A stretch of 64,000 nt of DNA from Streptococcus oralis (GTDB lineage Bacteria; Bacillota; Bacilli; Lactobacillales; Streptococcaceae), in contig NZ_JAHZPJ010000003.1 of the NCBI RefSeq assembly GCF_019929345.1, forward strand, positions 1 to 64,000, read 5' to 3'. Position 1 is the stretch's first letter, and each line of letters starts with the position of its first letter. A program made the position numbers and the translations under genes. A model generated the notes under the pieces. The model did not search any database. It worked only from the letters and a program-made list of their open reading frames with translations, and was not told the DNA's origin. This document shows positions 47,027 to 56,701 of the stretch, one piece after another.

Positions 47027-48376
47027 TTACCTCTCAATCAAATCATAAATTTTGGTGATGTTTGGTAGCAGGGTAGTTACCAGTAACTGGTCTCCGACCT
47101 CCAGTGTATCCTCTCCAGTAGGGAAGATTGTTTTTCCTTTTCGGATAATAGCTGCGATGAGAACCCCTTTTTTCAATTTTAACTGTGAAAGAGGTTTGGC
47201 AGTCATTTTATTAGCTTCCTTGATTTGGAATTGGAGAGTTTCAATTTGTCCGTTTGCTAGATGGTGCATGGCTTGAAGATCTGAGTATTGGGCGTTTACT
47301 CGACCACGGATAAAGTGCATAATGGCATCTACCGCGATGCTTTTTGGTGTAATGATACTTGAAAAATCAGGCGCATGGATGATTTCTAGGAGGCTAGTTC
47401 GGTTGACCTTGGTGATATTCTTATGGACGCCAACACGGTCAAGGAACATAGAGGTGATGATATTTTCCTCATCAACTCCAGTCAAGGTTGCGACTGCGTC
47501 GTAGTGAGGAGCACTTTCTTCTAGTAAGATATCTTTGGCAGTCCCATCTCCCTGAACGATATAGAGATTTGGGAATTTTTCACTAAAGAAACGGGCTCTT
47601 TCAGGGTTAATCTCGATGACCTTGGTATCGATACGGCTGTCTTTCAAAATGCCAAGTAGATAATAAGCGATTTTTCCAGCCCCGACGATAAGTAAGCTTT
47701 TCACTGCACGCGATTTGAAATAGTTGTGGAAAAGCATCATATCCACACGATTTCCCGTAACAAAAATCCTATCCTTGTCCTGGATAGTGACATCACCACT
47801 TGGAATCATGAGTTGATGATCTCTCTCCATAGCACAGACAATGATGTTGCCAAATTTCTTACGGAAGTCTGAGATTGGCATTTGACAGAGGCCGCTAGAA
47901 TCTTTGATAACAAACTCCATCAGGCTGACACGACCTCCAGCAAAACGCTCCACTGAGAGGGCATTAGGGAAATCGATGATATTTGAGATGGCACGGGCTG
48001 CTAAGAGTTCTGGATTAACGATAAGTGAAAATCCAAGAATATTTTTCTCTTTAAAATAAGCATTAGAGTATTCAGGATTTCGCACTCGGACGATGGTTTC
48101 TTTAGCGCCCATTTTTTTAGCCAGTACCGCTGAAATCATATTCACTTCATCGTATTCAGTTAGAGCGATAAAGATATCACACTCTTGAACACCGGCTTGC
48201 TCCAAGATGGCAAAGTCGGCACCATTTCCAAGGAGTCCCATGATGTCAAAGCGGCTGACAATATGGTTCAGTACAGCTTCATTTTGCTCGATGAGGACAA
48301 CGTCATGTTTTTCTGCAACTAGTGAACGACAGAGGGCAAAACCGACTTTCCCTCCACCAACAAGGACAATTTTCAT
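47027..48376 (-). CDS. trkA: Trk potassium uptake regulatory subunit TrkA
   Basis: 449 residues with two RCK/TrkA_N NAD-binding domains, beginning KIVLVGGGKVGFALCRSL and, near residue 225, SLLIVGAGKIAYYLLGIL, each followed by a TrkA_C domain. The double-RCK form distinguishes it from the single-RCK KtrA/CabP proteins of about 220 residues, so cyclic di-AMP control by the CabP route should not be assumed. A minus-strand TATGAT near 48408 is the likely -10. Confidence 0.92.
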   Translation of the reverse strand: MKIVLVGGGKVGFALCRSLVAEKHDVVLIEQNEAVLNHIVSRFDIMGLLGNGADFAILEQAGVQECDIFIALTEYDEVNMISAVLAKKMGAKETIVRVRNPEYSNAYFKEKNILGFSLIVNPELLAARAISNIIDFPNALSVERFAGGRVSLMEFVIKDSSGLCQMPISDFRKKFGNIIVCAMERDHQLMIPSGDVTIQDKDRIFVTGNRVDMMLFHNYFKSRAVKSLLIVGAGKIAYYLLGILKDSRIDTKVIEINPERARFFSEKFPNLYIVQGDGTAKDILLEESAPHYDAVATLTGVDEENIITSMFLDRVGVHKNITKVNRTSLLEIIHAPDFSSIITPKSIAVDAIMHFIRGRVNAQYSDLQAMHHLANGQIETLQFQIKEANKMTAKPLSQLKLKKGVLIAAIIRKGKTIFPTGEDTLEVGDQLLVTTLLPNITKIYDLIER

Positions 48377-48619
48377 ATAAAAAACCTACTTTTTCATGAT
48401 GTAACTATCATACCCTTTTTTAGCAAAAAATGCACTTGCCAAGGCGATTTTTAGGGGGAGAAAGGGCTTTTTCAAGTTTTTGAAGATAAATATACTTAAC
48501 TTCTATAACAAGGTCTCTGATTTGAAGTGATTTTACTCTTTTACTATCCCTTTTCAGAAATGGAATGACCAAACATGAAAATATCATTAAAAAAAGTAAA
48601 AAAAATCAAGTCGTTTCTA

Positions 48620-48755
48620 TTGACATTGATTCTGAAAGTGTTATACTAAGAAAGTAGTTTCGCTGATTTACTTCAAACCTGTTGTGAGGTAAGTTAACGA
48701 TGCCTTAACCACGCTGTTTGCTGAGCTTGACTCCGGGCAGTGTGGCTATTTTTTT
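48620..48755 (+). promoter_or_regulatory. Structured leader with terminator before trmL, type unassigned
   Basis: A strong promoter (TTGACA 48620-48625, TATACT 48642-48647, 16-bp spacer) is followed by hairpin 1 (48670-48694: ACTT-bulge-ACCT paired with AGGT-AAGT) and hairpin 2 (48709-48745: CCACGCTG paired with CAGTGTGG), then CTATTTTTTT, a Rho-independent terminator. GGT..GTTAA (48688-48697) can instead pair with TTAACC (48705-48710), which excludes both hairpins. This is the arrangement of an attenuator or riboswitch. It is not an FMN, T-box, L13 or tandem ribosomal leader; I cannot name the class. The rest of 48377-48619 holds only the trkA promoter. Confidence 0.6.
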
Positions 48756-48778
48756 GCAATGATAAAAGGAAGCCAGTC

Positions 48779-49282
48779 ATGACAAATCACATTGTTTTAT
48801 TTGAACCTCAGATTCCACAAAATACAGGCAACATTGCGCGTACTTGCGCTGCGACCAATTCTCCTCTCCACATCATCAAACCGATGGGATTTCCTATTGA
48901 TGATCGCAAGATGAAGCGGGCTGGTTTGGATTACTGGGATAAGCTTGAGATTTATTTTTATGATAACTTGGCAGACTTTATGTCTCAGATGAAAGGGCAA
49001 GTCTACCTGATTTCCAAATTTGCAGAAAAGGTCTATTCTGAGGCGAATTTGGCAAGTGGTGAAGATCAGTATTTTCTCTTCGGACGTGAAGACAAGGGCT
49101 TACCAGAGGATTTTATGAGAGAACATCCTGAGAAGGCCCTCCGTATTCCCATGAATGATGAACATGTCCGCAGTCTCAATGTTTCCAATACGGTCTGCGT
49201 GATTGTCTATGAGGCTCTTCGCCAGCAAGATTTTGCCGGTTTGGAGCTTGTTCACACTTATGAAGTGGACAAATTGAAATAA
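48779..49282 (+). CDS. trmL: tRNA (cytidine/uridine34-2'-O)-methyltransferase TrmL
   Basis: 167 residues from the ATG at 48779 (AAAGGA upstream). A minimal SPOUT enzyme with [20 protein letters not shown] at the start, [12 protein letters not shown] and [19 protein letters not shown] at the knot. TrmL methylates the wobble ribose of leucine tRNAs. It sits downstream of the leader at 48620-48755. Confidence 0.94.
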   Translation: MTNHIVLFEPQIPQNTGNIARTCAATNSPLHIIKPMGFPIDDRKMKRAGLDYWDKLEIYFYDNLADFMSQMKGQVYLISKFAEKVYSEANLASGEDQYFLFGREDKGLPEDFMREHPEKALRIPMNDEHVRSLNVSNTVCVIVYEALRQQDFAGLELVHTYEVDKLK

Positions 49283-49326
49283 ACAAAATGCTTGCACTTG
49301 CAAGCGTTTTTTGTTATGATTAGAGG

Positions 49327-49688
49327 GTCTTCAGGGCAGGGTGTAATTCCCGACCGGCGGTAAATTTGACTAGCTATTTTAGCTTTCTCGTCGTTGTCTT
49401 GTCTCGATATACTTTAAGTATTATCTTCGACTGCGACGCCCAGGTAAATCTAAAATATCTTGGCCAAATAAGTCCGCGAGCGCAAGCTGATGTGGTGCGA
49501 TTCCACAACCGACAGTATAGTCTGGATGGGAGAAGACGAAAGAATAGCTTTGTCTGTTCGGATGAGTTTATAGATAAATTGCAACCGCTTGCTCAACAGA
49601 GTGAGGGGGAACTTTTGGGATATAAAAAGTGAGAATAGATAGAGGGATCCTTTCCAACTTCTTCTGATTTTATAGAAAATTGGAGGAA
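49327..49688 (+). promoter_or_regulatory. FMN riboswitch with an enlarged variable stem
   Basis: The RFN element core is clear: GTCTTCAGGGCAGGG (49327 on), GACCGGCGGTA, AAGTCCGCGAGCG, GCTGATGTGGT and GGATGGGAGAAGAC (closing at 49537). Between GGCGGTA and AGTCCGCG lies about 110 nt instead of the usual short stem. Downstream, TCCTTTCCA (49648-49656) can pair with TGGAGGA (49681-49687), the ribosome-binding site of ribU, so control is probably translational. The 412 bases from trmL to ribU hold no gene. Confidence 0.93.
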
Positions 49689-49694
49689 CCTGTT

Positions 49695-50258
49695 ATGACA
49701 AACACACGTCGACTTTCGACCATTGCGATTTTATCAGCCATCTCATTTGTGCTGATGTACTTTGACTTTCCGCTCTTGCCAGCGGCGACCTTCCTCAAGA
49801 TCGAGTTTAGTATCTTGCCAGTCCTTGTGGGCTTGGTGGTGATGGATTTGCCTGCTGCTCTAGGGATCCTTTTGCTGCGATCACTCTTGAAGTTGCTTCT
49901 GAACAGTCAGGGAGTGAATACCTACATTGGGTTGCCAATGAATATCGTAGCTCTGGGAGTTTTTGTTATCGCCTTTGGTTTGATTTGGAAAAAGGAACGG
50001 ACAACCCTTCGTTTCCTTCTAGCATCTCTAGCGGGAACTATTGGATTGACTGCTGCTATGTTGGTTCTCAACTATGTCTATGCTGTTCCTTTGTACGCGA
50101 AGTTTGCCAACTTTGATATTGGAAAAATTATGGGACTTTCCAACTACCTCATGACCATGGTATTGCCTTTTAACCTGATTGAAGGTGTAATCTTTGCCAT
50201 TTCATTCTGGTTGTTATACGTCCTCTTGAAACCAACCTTAAAACATTATGAGAGATAA
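49695..50258 (+). CDS. ribU: Riboflavin ECF-transporter substrate-binding protein RibU
   Basis: 187 residues from the ATG at 49695 (GGAGG upstream; a TTG at 49680 overlaps that site). Five or six membrane segments, with LPAATFLKIEFSILPVLVG near residue 30, as in RibU S components that capture riboflavin for the shared ECF module. Regulation by the FMN riboswitch upstream confirms the substrate. Overlaps the next gene by 11 bp. Confidence 0.95.
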   Translation: MTNTRRLSTIAILSAISFVLMYFDFPLLPAATFLKIEFSILPVLVGLVVMDLPAALGILLLRSLLKLLLNSQGVNTYIGLPMNIVALGVFVIAFGLIWKKERTTLRFLLASLAGTIGLTAAMLVLNYVYAVPLYAKFANFDIGKIMGLSNYLMTMVLPFNLIEGVIFAISFWLLYVLLKPTLKHYER

Positions 50259-50898
50259 ACAAACATTTTTAATGAAGGGCTCTTTTGCCCTTTTACTTTT
50301 CGTCCTTCTTGGCTATATGGTTAAGTTCTATCCTGAGACACTGGTCGGTTTTGATCAACCGATTCAGACTGCCATTCGCGGAGACTTACCAGATTATTTG
50401 ACAGTTTTGTTCCGTGCGCTTACGCATTTGATTGATATCCCGGTAATTATCACCTGGGTTATAATTACAGCCTTTGTCTTTTATCGAAAGCAGTGGAAGA
50501 TAGAAAGCTTCTTCATGCTGGGGAATCTGGCCTTGGCAGGTCTTTTAATCGTGACCTTTAAAAATATCTACCAGCGCCCACGACCAGCTATCTTACACCT
50601 AGTCGAGGAGAAGGGATTTTCCTTCCCAAGTGGCCATTCTCTGGCTGTAACTTTGATGGTAGGCACTTTGATTGTCATTCTCAGTCAACGGATTAAAGAT
50701 CCAGTCTGGAGAAAAATCGTGCAAATCGTCCTTGGTCTTTACCTAGTCAGTGTATTGGTATCAAGGGTCTATTTGGGAGTTCACTACCCATCAGACGTCC
50801 TTGCCAGTCTCTGTGTGGGCTTGGGAGTCCTGTTTATCGAGTTTCCCTTCTATGATAAGCTCCGCTTCCAATGGCGATTTAAAGGCAAGCAGAAGTGA
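50248..50898 (+). CDS. PAP2-family membrane phosphatase
   Basis: 216 residues, about six membrane segments. The three phosphatase signature motifs are intact: KNIYQRPRP, FPSGHS and SRVYLGVHYPSDV. Substrates of such enzymes are undecaprenyl pyrophosphate or lipid phosphates; overlap with ribU also allows a role in flavin mononucleotide handling, which is speculation. Confidence 0.9.
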   Translation: MRDKQTFLMKGSFALLLFVLLGYMVKFYPETLVGFDQPIQTAIRGDLPDYLTVLFRALTHLIDIPVIITWVIITAFVFYRKQWKIESFFMLGNLALAGLLIVTFKNIYQRPRPAILHLVEEKGFSFPSGHSLAVTLMVGTLIVILSQRIKDPVWRKIVQIVLGLYLVSVLVSRVYLGVHYPSDVLASLCVGLGVLFIEFPFYDKLRFQWRFKGKQK

Positions 50899-50906
50899 GA
50901 TAGGTC

Positions 50907-51126
50907 TTGCAAGAATGGTAAAAATCTGATAAACTATGTAGTAATTGAATAGAAATCCGCAAGACTAGTAACTCAAGGGAAGTATATCAGGGAGGAGAGC
51001 CGTGACTGCAAGCTCTCTATATGAAAGCTGGGTGAATTCACTTGCGTATGGATTTAGAAATGAAGGTCTGACTTGTCAGATGAAAACGGATGGTACCGCG
51101 TGTCAACGCTCCGAGTGGAGTTTTTG
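50907..51126 (+). promoter_or_regulatory. Phenylalanine T-box leader of pheS
   Basis: Promoter TTGCAA (50907-50912) and TAAACT (50930-50935), 17-bp spacer. Stem I is closed by GCAAG (near 50959) and CTTGC (near 51041). The specifier codon TTC (phenylalanine) lies at 51037-51039. The T-box sequence TGGTACCGCG is at 51091-51100 and the terminator CTCC-GAGT-GGAG plus five T at 51109-51125. Uncharged tRNA-Phe should favour read-through into pheS. Confidence 0.93.
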
Positions 51127-51170
51127 GCATGTGGTTTTCTTTTTATCTACGAGCGACTGATGGAGGAATT

Positions 51171-52217
51171 ATGTCAACTATTGAAGAACAATTAAAAGCG
51201 CTTCGCGAAGAAACGCTGGCTAGCTTGAAGCAGATTTCTGCTGAAAATGAAAAAGAGATGCAAGACTTGCGTGTCTCTGTCCTTGGTAAAAAAGGGTCGC
51301 TTACTGAAATCCTTAAAGGGATGAAAGATGTCTCTGCCGAGATGCGCCCAATCATCGGGAAACACGTCAATGAAGCTCGTGATGTCTTGACAGCTGCTTT
51401 TGAAGAAACAGCTAAACTCTTGGAAGAAAAGAAAGTTGCAGCTCAACTAGCAAGTGAGAGCCTCGATGTGACCCTTCCAGGTCGTCCAGTTGCGACTGGT
51501 TACCGTCATATCCTCACACAAACCAGTGAGGAAATCGAAGATATCTTTATCGGTATGGGGTACCAAGTCGTGGATGGTTTTGAAGTTGAGAAAGATTACT
51601 ATAACTTTGAGCGTATGAACCTTCCTAAAGATCATCCAGCTCGCGATATGCAGGACACTTTCTATATCACAGAAGAAATCTTGCTCCGTACTCATACGTC
51701 TCCAGTTCAGGCGCGTGCTATGGATGCCCATGATTTTTCAAAAGGTCCTTTGAAAATGATCTCACCAGGACGTGTATTCCGTCGTGATACGGATGATGCG
51801 ACCCACAGTCACCAATTCCATCAAATCGAAGGCTTGGTTGTTGGGAAGAACATTTCTATGGCAGACCTTCAAGGAACGCTTCAGTTGATTGTGCAAAAAA
51901 TGTTTGGGGAAGAGCGTCAGATCCGTCTGCGTCCATCTTATTTCCCATTCACAGAGCCATCTGTTGAAGTGGATGTTTCCTGCTTTAAGTGTGGTGGAGA
52001 TGGCTGTAACGTATGTAAGAAAACAGGTTGGATTGAGATTATGGGGGCCGGTATGGTTCACCCACGTGTCCTTGAAATGAGTGGAATTGATGCGACTGTT
52101 TACTCTGGATTTGCCTTTGGTCTTGGTCAAGAGCGTGTAGCTATGCTCCGTTACGGAATCAACGATATCCGTGGCTTCTACCAAGGGGATGTCCGCTTCT
52201 CAGAACAGTTTAAATAA
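51171..52217 (+). CDS. pheS: Phenylalanine-tRNA ligase alpha subunit
   Basis: 348 residues from the ATG at 51171 after GGAGGAATT. An N-terminal coiled coil (about 1-90) is followed by the class II catalytic core with motif 2 ([23 protein letters not shown] region) and motif 3 ([18 protein letters not shown]). It makes phenylalanyl-tRNA with PheT. Unusually, another gene separates it from pheT. Confidence 0.97.
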   Translation: MSTIEEQLKALREETLASLKQISAENEKEMQDLRVSVLGKKGSLTEILKGMKDVSAEMRPIIGKHVNEARDVLTAAFEETAKLLEEKKVAAQLASESLDVTLPGRPVATGYRHILTQTSEEIEDIFIGMGYQVVDGFEVEKDYYNFERMNLPKDHPARDMQDTFYITEEILLRTHTSPVQARAMDAHDFSKGPLKMISPGRVFRRDTDDATHSHQFHQIEGLVVGKNISMADLQGTLQLIVQKMFGEERQIRLRPSYFPFTEPSVEVDVSCFKCGGDGCNVCKKTGWIEIMGAGMVHPRVLEMSGIDATVYSGFAFGLGQERVAMLRYGINDIRGFYQGDVRFSEQFK

Positions 52218-52239
52218 GATTGAAACGCGAGGATATTTT

Positions 52240-52920
52240 ATGATTTCGGAACAAAACTATAACAAACTTTTAGAGAAGTTTGGTGATATATCTTCATTTG
52301 CGATTTATAAAGAATCTAAAAATAATGATAAAGCAACATCTGAAAATATATCCTATGAAGAAGCTATTGAAAATCATCAAAAAGACTACATAAATCCTTC
52401 TAATATAATACTTATGGTAAACCCCTCTGCTAAAAGAGAACAATCCCCTGATAGTAATTTTTCTTCATTTCATCATTCAAATATTAATGATCGTCATTTA
52501 AGATTCTTAACTATGAAAACAAGTACATTTTGGAGGAATCTATACGGATCATATGTAACTGATCTATTTTCTGATGTTGTCGAATCTGTAATGGATAATT
52601 TAATTTCGGCAGTAAAGGATGATAATAAAAAGGACTACAGAAAACAATCGTATAAAGAATTAATCGAACAATTAGAAATATTGTCCCAGGATTCAAAAGA
52701 AGAAAAGTTAAATATATATGTTTGTGGTGCTTTGTCGAAGAGTAAGCGTAAAGATTTTATTTTTTTTATAGAAGAATTAATAGAAGAAATTTCAGAAAAC
52801 TCAGATTTAAATATTGAACTTAGTTTTTATGCTGTTTATCATCCTGGTTATCAAAATTTAAAAAAATTAATTCAAGGTGGTTGTGAAAAAATAGTTAAGC
52901 ATTCTATGAAGGTTGAATGA
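52240..52920 (+). CDS. AT-rich orphan gene between pheS and pheT
   Basis: 226 residues from the ATG at 52240 (GAGG 8 nt upstream). Codon use is far more A/T-rich than in its neighbours, suggesting recent acquisition. Visible segments are ILMVNPSAKRE, HHSNINDRHLRFL, FWRNLYGSYVTDLF, NIYVCGALSK and AVYHPGYQNLKK. The order NPS...ND-R...G...HP resembles the uracil-DNA-glycosylase/DUF1643 superfamily; that is a weak, fold-level inference. The last third may be a helical-then-beta closing region. It lies 22 bp after pheS, so it may be carried on the T-box transcript. Confidence 0.65.
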   Translation: MISEQNYNKLLEKFGDISSFAIYKESKNNDKATSENISYEEAIENHQKDYINPSNIILMVNPSAKREQSPDSNFSSFHHSNINDRHLRFLTMKTSTFWRNLYGSYVTDLFSDVVESVMDNLISAVKDDNKKDYRKQSYKELIEQLEILSQDSKEEKLNIYVCGALSKSKRKDFIFFIEELIEEISENSDLNIELSFYAVYHPGYQNLKKLIQGGCEKIVKHSMKVE

Positions 52921-53090
52921 AATAGTTCTTAATTGGGAAGTTAAGTTTTACTATTTAAATGTAACTTTATAGAAAGAGTTTGTTCACAGAGTTGTGGCTA
53001 AAAACTTTTATTCTATAGAGATGGTAAGAGATAAGAGCTCTTCCTAAGACAGCCTCGGGCTGGAAAACACAAAATGAAAGGATCTAAACG

Positions 53091-53138
53091 AGGGCCAAAA
53101 GAAATCTAGGAAAGTCATCTAGATTTCAGCATAGCCCT
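53091..53138 (+). other. Strong hairpin before pheT
   Basis: AGGGC (53091) pairs with GCCCT (53134) and AAATCTAG (53102) with CTAGATTT (53119), giving a two-part stem ending 13 bases before the pheT ATG. No T run follows, so it is not a simple terminator; it may affect translation or mRNA processing. Confidence 0.55.
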
Positions 53139-53151
53139 TGGTATCTTACAT

Positions 53152-55557
53152 ATGTTAGTTAGTTATAAATGGTTAAAAGAGTTGGTGGACATTGATGTGC
53201 CATCACAAGAGTTGGCTGAAAAAATGTCAACCACAGGGATCGAGGTAGAAGGTGTCGAATCACCTGCTGCCGGTCTCTCAAAAATTGTCGTCGGTGAGGT
53301 CTTGTCTTGCGAAGATGTGCCAGAAACTCATCTCCATGTTTGTCAGGTTAACATTGGCGAAGAAGAAGCCCGTCAAATTGTCTGTGGCGCTCCAAATGTG
53401 CGTGCGGGTATCAAGGTCATGGTGGCACTTCCAGGTGCTCGTATTGCTGACAACTACAAGATCAAAAAAGGGAAAATCCGCGGTCTTGAGTCACTTGGAA
53501 TGATTTGTTCACTGGGTGAGTTGGGTATTTCTGACTCCGTTGTACCAAAAGAATTTGCAGATGGTATCCAAATCTTGCCAGAAGATGCTGTTCTAGGTGA
53601 GGAAGTCTTCTCATATCTGGACTTGGATGATGAAATCATCGAACTTTCCATCACTCCAAACCGTGCGGACGCCCTTTCTATGCGTGGGGTGGCCCATGAA
53701 GTGGCAGCCATCTATGACAAGGCGATCAGCTTTAAAGAATTTACTCTAACTGAAACAAATGAAGCTGCGGCAGATGCTCTTACTGTCAACATTGAGACAG
53801 ACAAGGCTCCTTACTATGCAGCTCGTATCTTGGATAATGTGACTATCGCACCAAGTCCACAATGGTTGCAAAACCTCCTCATGAACGAAGGTATCCGTCC
53901 AATCAACAACGTAGTGGACGTAACCAACTATATCTTGCTTTACTTTGGTCAACCTATGCATGCCTTTGACTTGGATACCTTTGAAGGGACTGACATCCGT
54001 GTGCGTGAAGCGCGTGCTGGTGAAAAATTGGTGACCTTGGACGGGGAAGAGCGTGATTTGGAAACAAATGACCTCGTGATTACTGTTGCTGACAAACCAG
54101 TAGCCCTTGCAGGTGTCATGGGTGGTCAAGCAACAGAAATCTCTGAAAAATCTAGTCGTGTTGTCCTTGAAGCAGCTGTTTTCAATGGCAAATCTATCCG
54201 TAAGACCAGTGGTCGCCTCAACCTTCGTTCTGAATCGTCTTCTCGCTTTGAAAAAGGAATTAATGTGGCAACTGTTAACGAAGCTCTTGATGCGGCAGCT
54301 AGTATGATTGCCGAACTTGCCGGTGCGACGGTGCGTAAGGGCATCGTTTCAGCTGGTGAACTTGATACTTCTGATGTGGAAGTTTCTTCAACTCTTGCTA
54401 ACGTCAACCGAGTCCTCGGAACTGAGCTTTCATATGCGGATGTGGAAGATGTCTTCCGTCGTCTTGGATTTGGCCTTTCTGGAAATGCAGAAAGCTTTAC
54501 AGTCAGCGTACCGCGTCGTCGTTGGGATATCACCATCGAAGCAGACCTCTTTGAAGAAATAGCTCGTATCTATGGTTATGACCGCTTGCCAACTAGTCTT
54601 CCAAAAGATGACGGTACAGCAGGGGAATTGACTGCGACACAAAAATTGCGCCGTCAAGTTCGTACTATCGCTGAAGGAGCAGGTTTGACAGAAATCATCA
54701 CCTACGCTCTGACAACGCCTGAGAAAGCAGTTGAGTTCACAGCTCAACCAAGTAAGCTGACAGAACTCATGTGGCCAATGACTGTGGACCGTTCAGTCCT
54801 TCGCCAAAATATGATCTCAGGTATCCTTGATACGGTTGCCTACAATGTGGCTCGTAAGAACAAAAACTTGGCACTTTACGAGATTGGAAAAGTATTTGAA
54901 CAAACAGGAAATCCAAAAGAAGACCTTCCAGATGAGATCAATAGCTTTGCCTTTGCTTTGACAGGTTTGGTTGCAGAAAAAGACTTCCAAACAGCAGCGG
55001 TTCCAGTTGATTTCTTCTATGCTAAGGGAATCCTTGAAGCGCTCTTTGCTCGCTTGGGATTAGAAGTGACCTATACAGCAACATCTGAAATTGCTAGCCT
55101 TCACCCAGGACGTACAGCTGTGATTTCACTCGGTGACCAAGTTCTTGGTTTTCTTGGACAAGTACATCCAGTCACTGCCAAGGCCTACGATATCCCAGAG
55201 ACCTATGTAGCGGAGCTCAACCTTTCAGCCATCGAAGCTGCTCTACAACCAGCGGCTCCATTCGTGGAAATCACGAAATTCCCAGCAGTCAGCCGTGATA
55301 TTGCCCTTCTTCTCAAAGCAGAAACTAGCCATCAAGAAGTTGTAGACGCAATCCAAGCTGCAGGTGTGAAACGATTGACAGACATCAAACTCTTTGACGT
55401 CTTCTCAGGTGAAAAATTGGGACTTGGCATGAAGTCAATGGCTTATAGCCTAACCTTCCAAAATCCAGAAGAGAGCTTGACAGACGAAGAAGTCGCACGC
55501 TATATGGAAAAAATCCAAGCTTTTCTCGAAGAAAAAGTCCATGCAGAAGTGCGTTAA
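53152..55557 (+). CDS. pheT: Phenylalanine-tRNA ligase beta subunit
   Basis: 801 residues, full length: an N-terminal tRNA-binding OB domain (about 40-150, [20 protein letters not shown]), the B3/B4 editing domain (about 205-390), B5 (about 405-475), the catalytic-like core, and a C-terminal anticodon-binding FDX-ACB domain (about 705-800). It combines with PheS as an alpha2-beta2 enzyme. The ribosome-binding site is not obvious near ATG 53152, and a hairpin precedes it. Confidence 0.97.
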   Translation: MLVSYKWLKELVDIDVPSQELAEKMSTTGIEVEGVESPAAGLSKIVVGEVLSCEDVPETHLHVCQVNIGEEEARQIVCGAPNVRAGIKVMVALPGARIADNYKIKKGKIRGLESLGMICSLGELGISDSVVPKEFADGIQILPEDAVLGEEVFSYLDLDDEIIELSITPNRADALSMRGVAHEVAAIYDKAISFKEFTLTETNEAAADALTVNIETDKAPYYAARILDNVTIAPSPQWLQNLLMNEGIRPINNVVDVTNYILLYFGQPMHAFDLDTFEGTDIRVREARAGEKLVTLDGEERDLETNDLVITVADKPVALAGVMGGQATEISEKSSRVVLEAAVFNGKSIRKTSGRLNLRSESSSRFEKGINVATVNEALDAAASMIAELAGATVRKGIVSAGELDTSDVEVSSTLANVNRVLGTELSYADVEDVFRRLGFGLSGNAESFTVSVPRRRWDITIEADLFEEIARIYGYDRLPTSLPKDDGTAGELTATQKLRRQVRTIAEGAGLTEIITYALTTPEKAVEFTAQPSKLTELMWPMTVDRSVLRQNMISGILDTVAYNVARKNKNLALYEIGKVFEQTGNPKEDLPDEINSFAFALTGLVAEKDFQTAAVPVDFFYAKGILEALFARLGLEVTYTATSEIASLHPGRTAVISLGDQVLGFLGQVHPVTAKAYDIPETYVAELNLSAIEAALQPAAPFVEITKFPAVSRDIALLLKAETSHQEVVDAIQAAGVKRLTDIKLFDVFSGEKLGLGMKSMAYSLTFQNPEESLTDEEVARYMEKIQAFLEEKVHAEVR

Positions 55558-55563
55558 CTCATC

Positions 55564-55588
55564 AATCCATCCTTTGGGGTGGATTTTT
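55564..55588 (+). terminator. Terminator of pheT
   Basis: AATCCATCC-TTTG-GGGTGGATT with one G-U pair, followed by TTT. Confidence 0.7.
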
Positions 55589-55807
55589 AGTTTCAAGAAG
55601 ACAGTTCAGGATCAAAAATGAACAATTGGGGAGTAAAAGCCCTCAGCTATACTTTATTGGGTTATAATTGATCTATCACTTGGGTACTCAAAAATCTTAG
55701 AGAGTTTAGTTTTTAAGGAAGGATGAACAAGATAAAAATGTACATAAATCCTTGTAAAGGCTATCAAAAAGGAGTATAATAAGTGCAACATATTTCGGAG
55801 GTGGAAG

Positions 55808-56701
55808 ATGCTAGAAGTAAGAAATCTAGAGAAAAGTTTCGGTTCCAAGCAAGTCTTGTTTGGTGTAGATTTTCAGGCAAGTCCAGGACGGATTCTGGGG
55901 CTGGTCGGGAAAAATGGTTCTGGGAAAACAACGATTTTCCACAGTATTTTGAAATTTTTAGACTATCAAGGAGAGATCAGTCTGGATGGACAGGAGATTC
56001 GCCAGGAAACCTATGCTCGAATTGGTTATCTGCCTGAGGAACGCAGTCTTATGCCCAAGTTGACAGTTCTTGAGCAAGTTCGTTACTTGGCTACTCTAAA
56101 GGGCATGGATGCTAAGGAGGTCAAAGAAAAACTCCCTCAATGGATGGAAAAACTGGAAGTGAAGGGGAAATTGACCGACAAAATCAAGAGCCTCTCAAAA
56201 GGGAATCAGCAGAAAATCCAGTTGATTATCACCCTAATCCATGAACCAGACTTGATTATCCTGGATGAGCCCTTTAGTGGTCTGGATCCAGTCAATACTG
56301 AGTTGCTCAAGCAGGTCATCTTAAAAGAAAAGGAGCGTGGTGCGACCATTATCTTTTCAGACCATGTCATGACCAATGTTGAGGAGCTTTGCGATGATAT
56401 TCTCATGATTCGAGATGGGCGTGTAGTCTTGCATGGACCGGTCCAAGAAGTTCGCAATCAATACGGTAAAACACGTCTCTTTGTCTCAAGTGAACGAAGT
56501 AAGGAAGAACTGGAAAGTCTTCCTCATGTCAAACAGGTGAGCTTGACCAAGCAAGGTAGTTGGAAATTGATCCTAGATGATGAGAACGCTGGAAGGGAAC
56601 TCTTCCCAATCCTCACTCAAGGTCAATACATCGCGACCTTTGACCAACAAGCTCCAACAATCGATGAAATCTTTAAACTAGAATCAGGGGTGGAAGTATG
56701 A
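55808..56701 (+). CDS. ABC transporter ATP-binding protein, NatA-like
   Basis: 297 residues: Walker A GKNGSGKTT, signature SKGNQQK, Walker B LIILDEPFSGLDP and the H-loop in FSDHVMTN. The C-terminal 75 residues match ATPases that serve ABC-2-type exporters such as Na+ extrusion NatAB. TCGGAGGTGG precedes the ATG. It overlaps the permease gene by 4 bp (ATGA), so they form one exporter. Substrate unknown. Confidence 0.92.
   Translation: MLEVRNLEKSFGSKQVLFGVDFQASPGRILGLVGKNGSGKTTIFHSILKFLDYQGEISLDGQEIRQETYARIGYLPEERSLMPKLTVLEQVRYLATLKGMDAKEVKEKLPQWMEKLEVKGKLTDKIKSLSKGNQQKIQLIITLIHEPDLIILDEPFSGLDPVNTELLKQVILKEKERGATIIFSDHVMTNVEELCDDILMIRDGRVVLHGPVQEVRNQYGKTRLFVSSERSKEELESLPHVKQVSLTKQGSWKLILDDENAGRELFPILTQGQYIATFDQQAPTIDEIFKLESGVEV

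Noticed and set aside
47027..48376. Calling TrkA the cyclic di-AMP receptor CabP
   Set aside because: CabP is a single-RCK protein of about half this length; this one has two RCK domains.
49366..49632. Open frame of 88 codons in the ribU leader
   Set aside because: It runs through the FMN riboswitch core and its inserted hairpin, has no ribosome-binding site and no protein-like composition.
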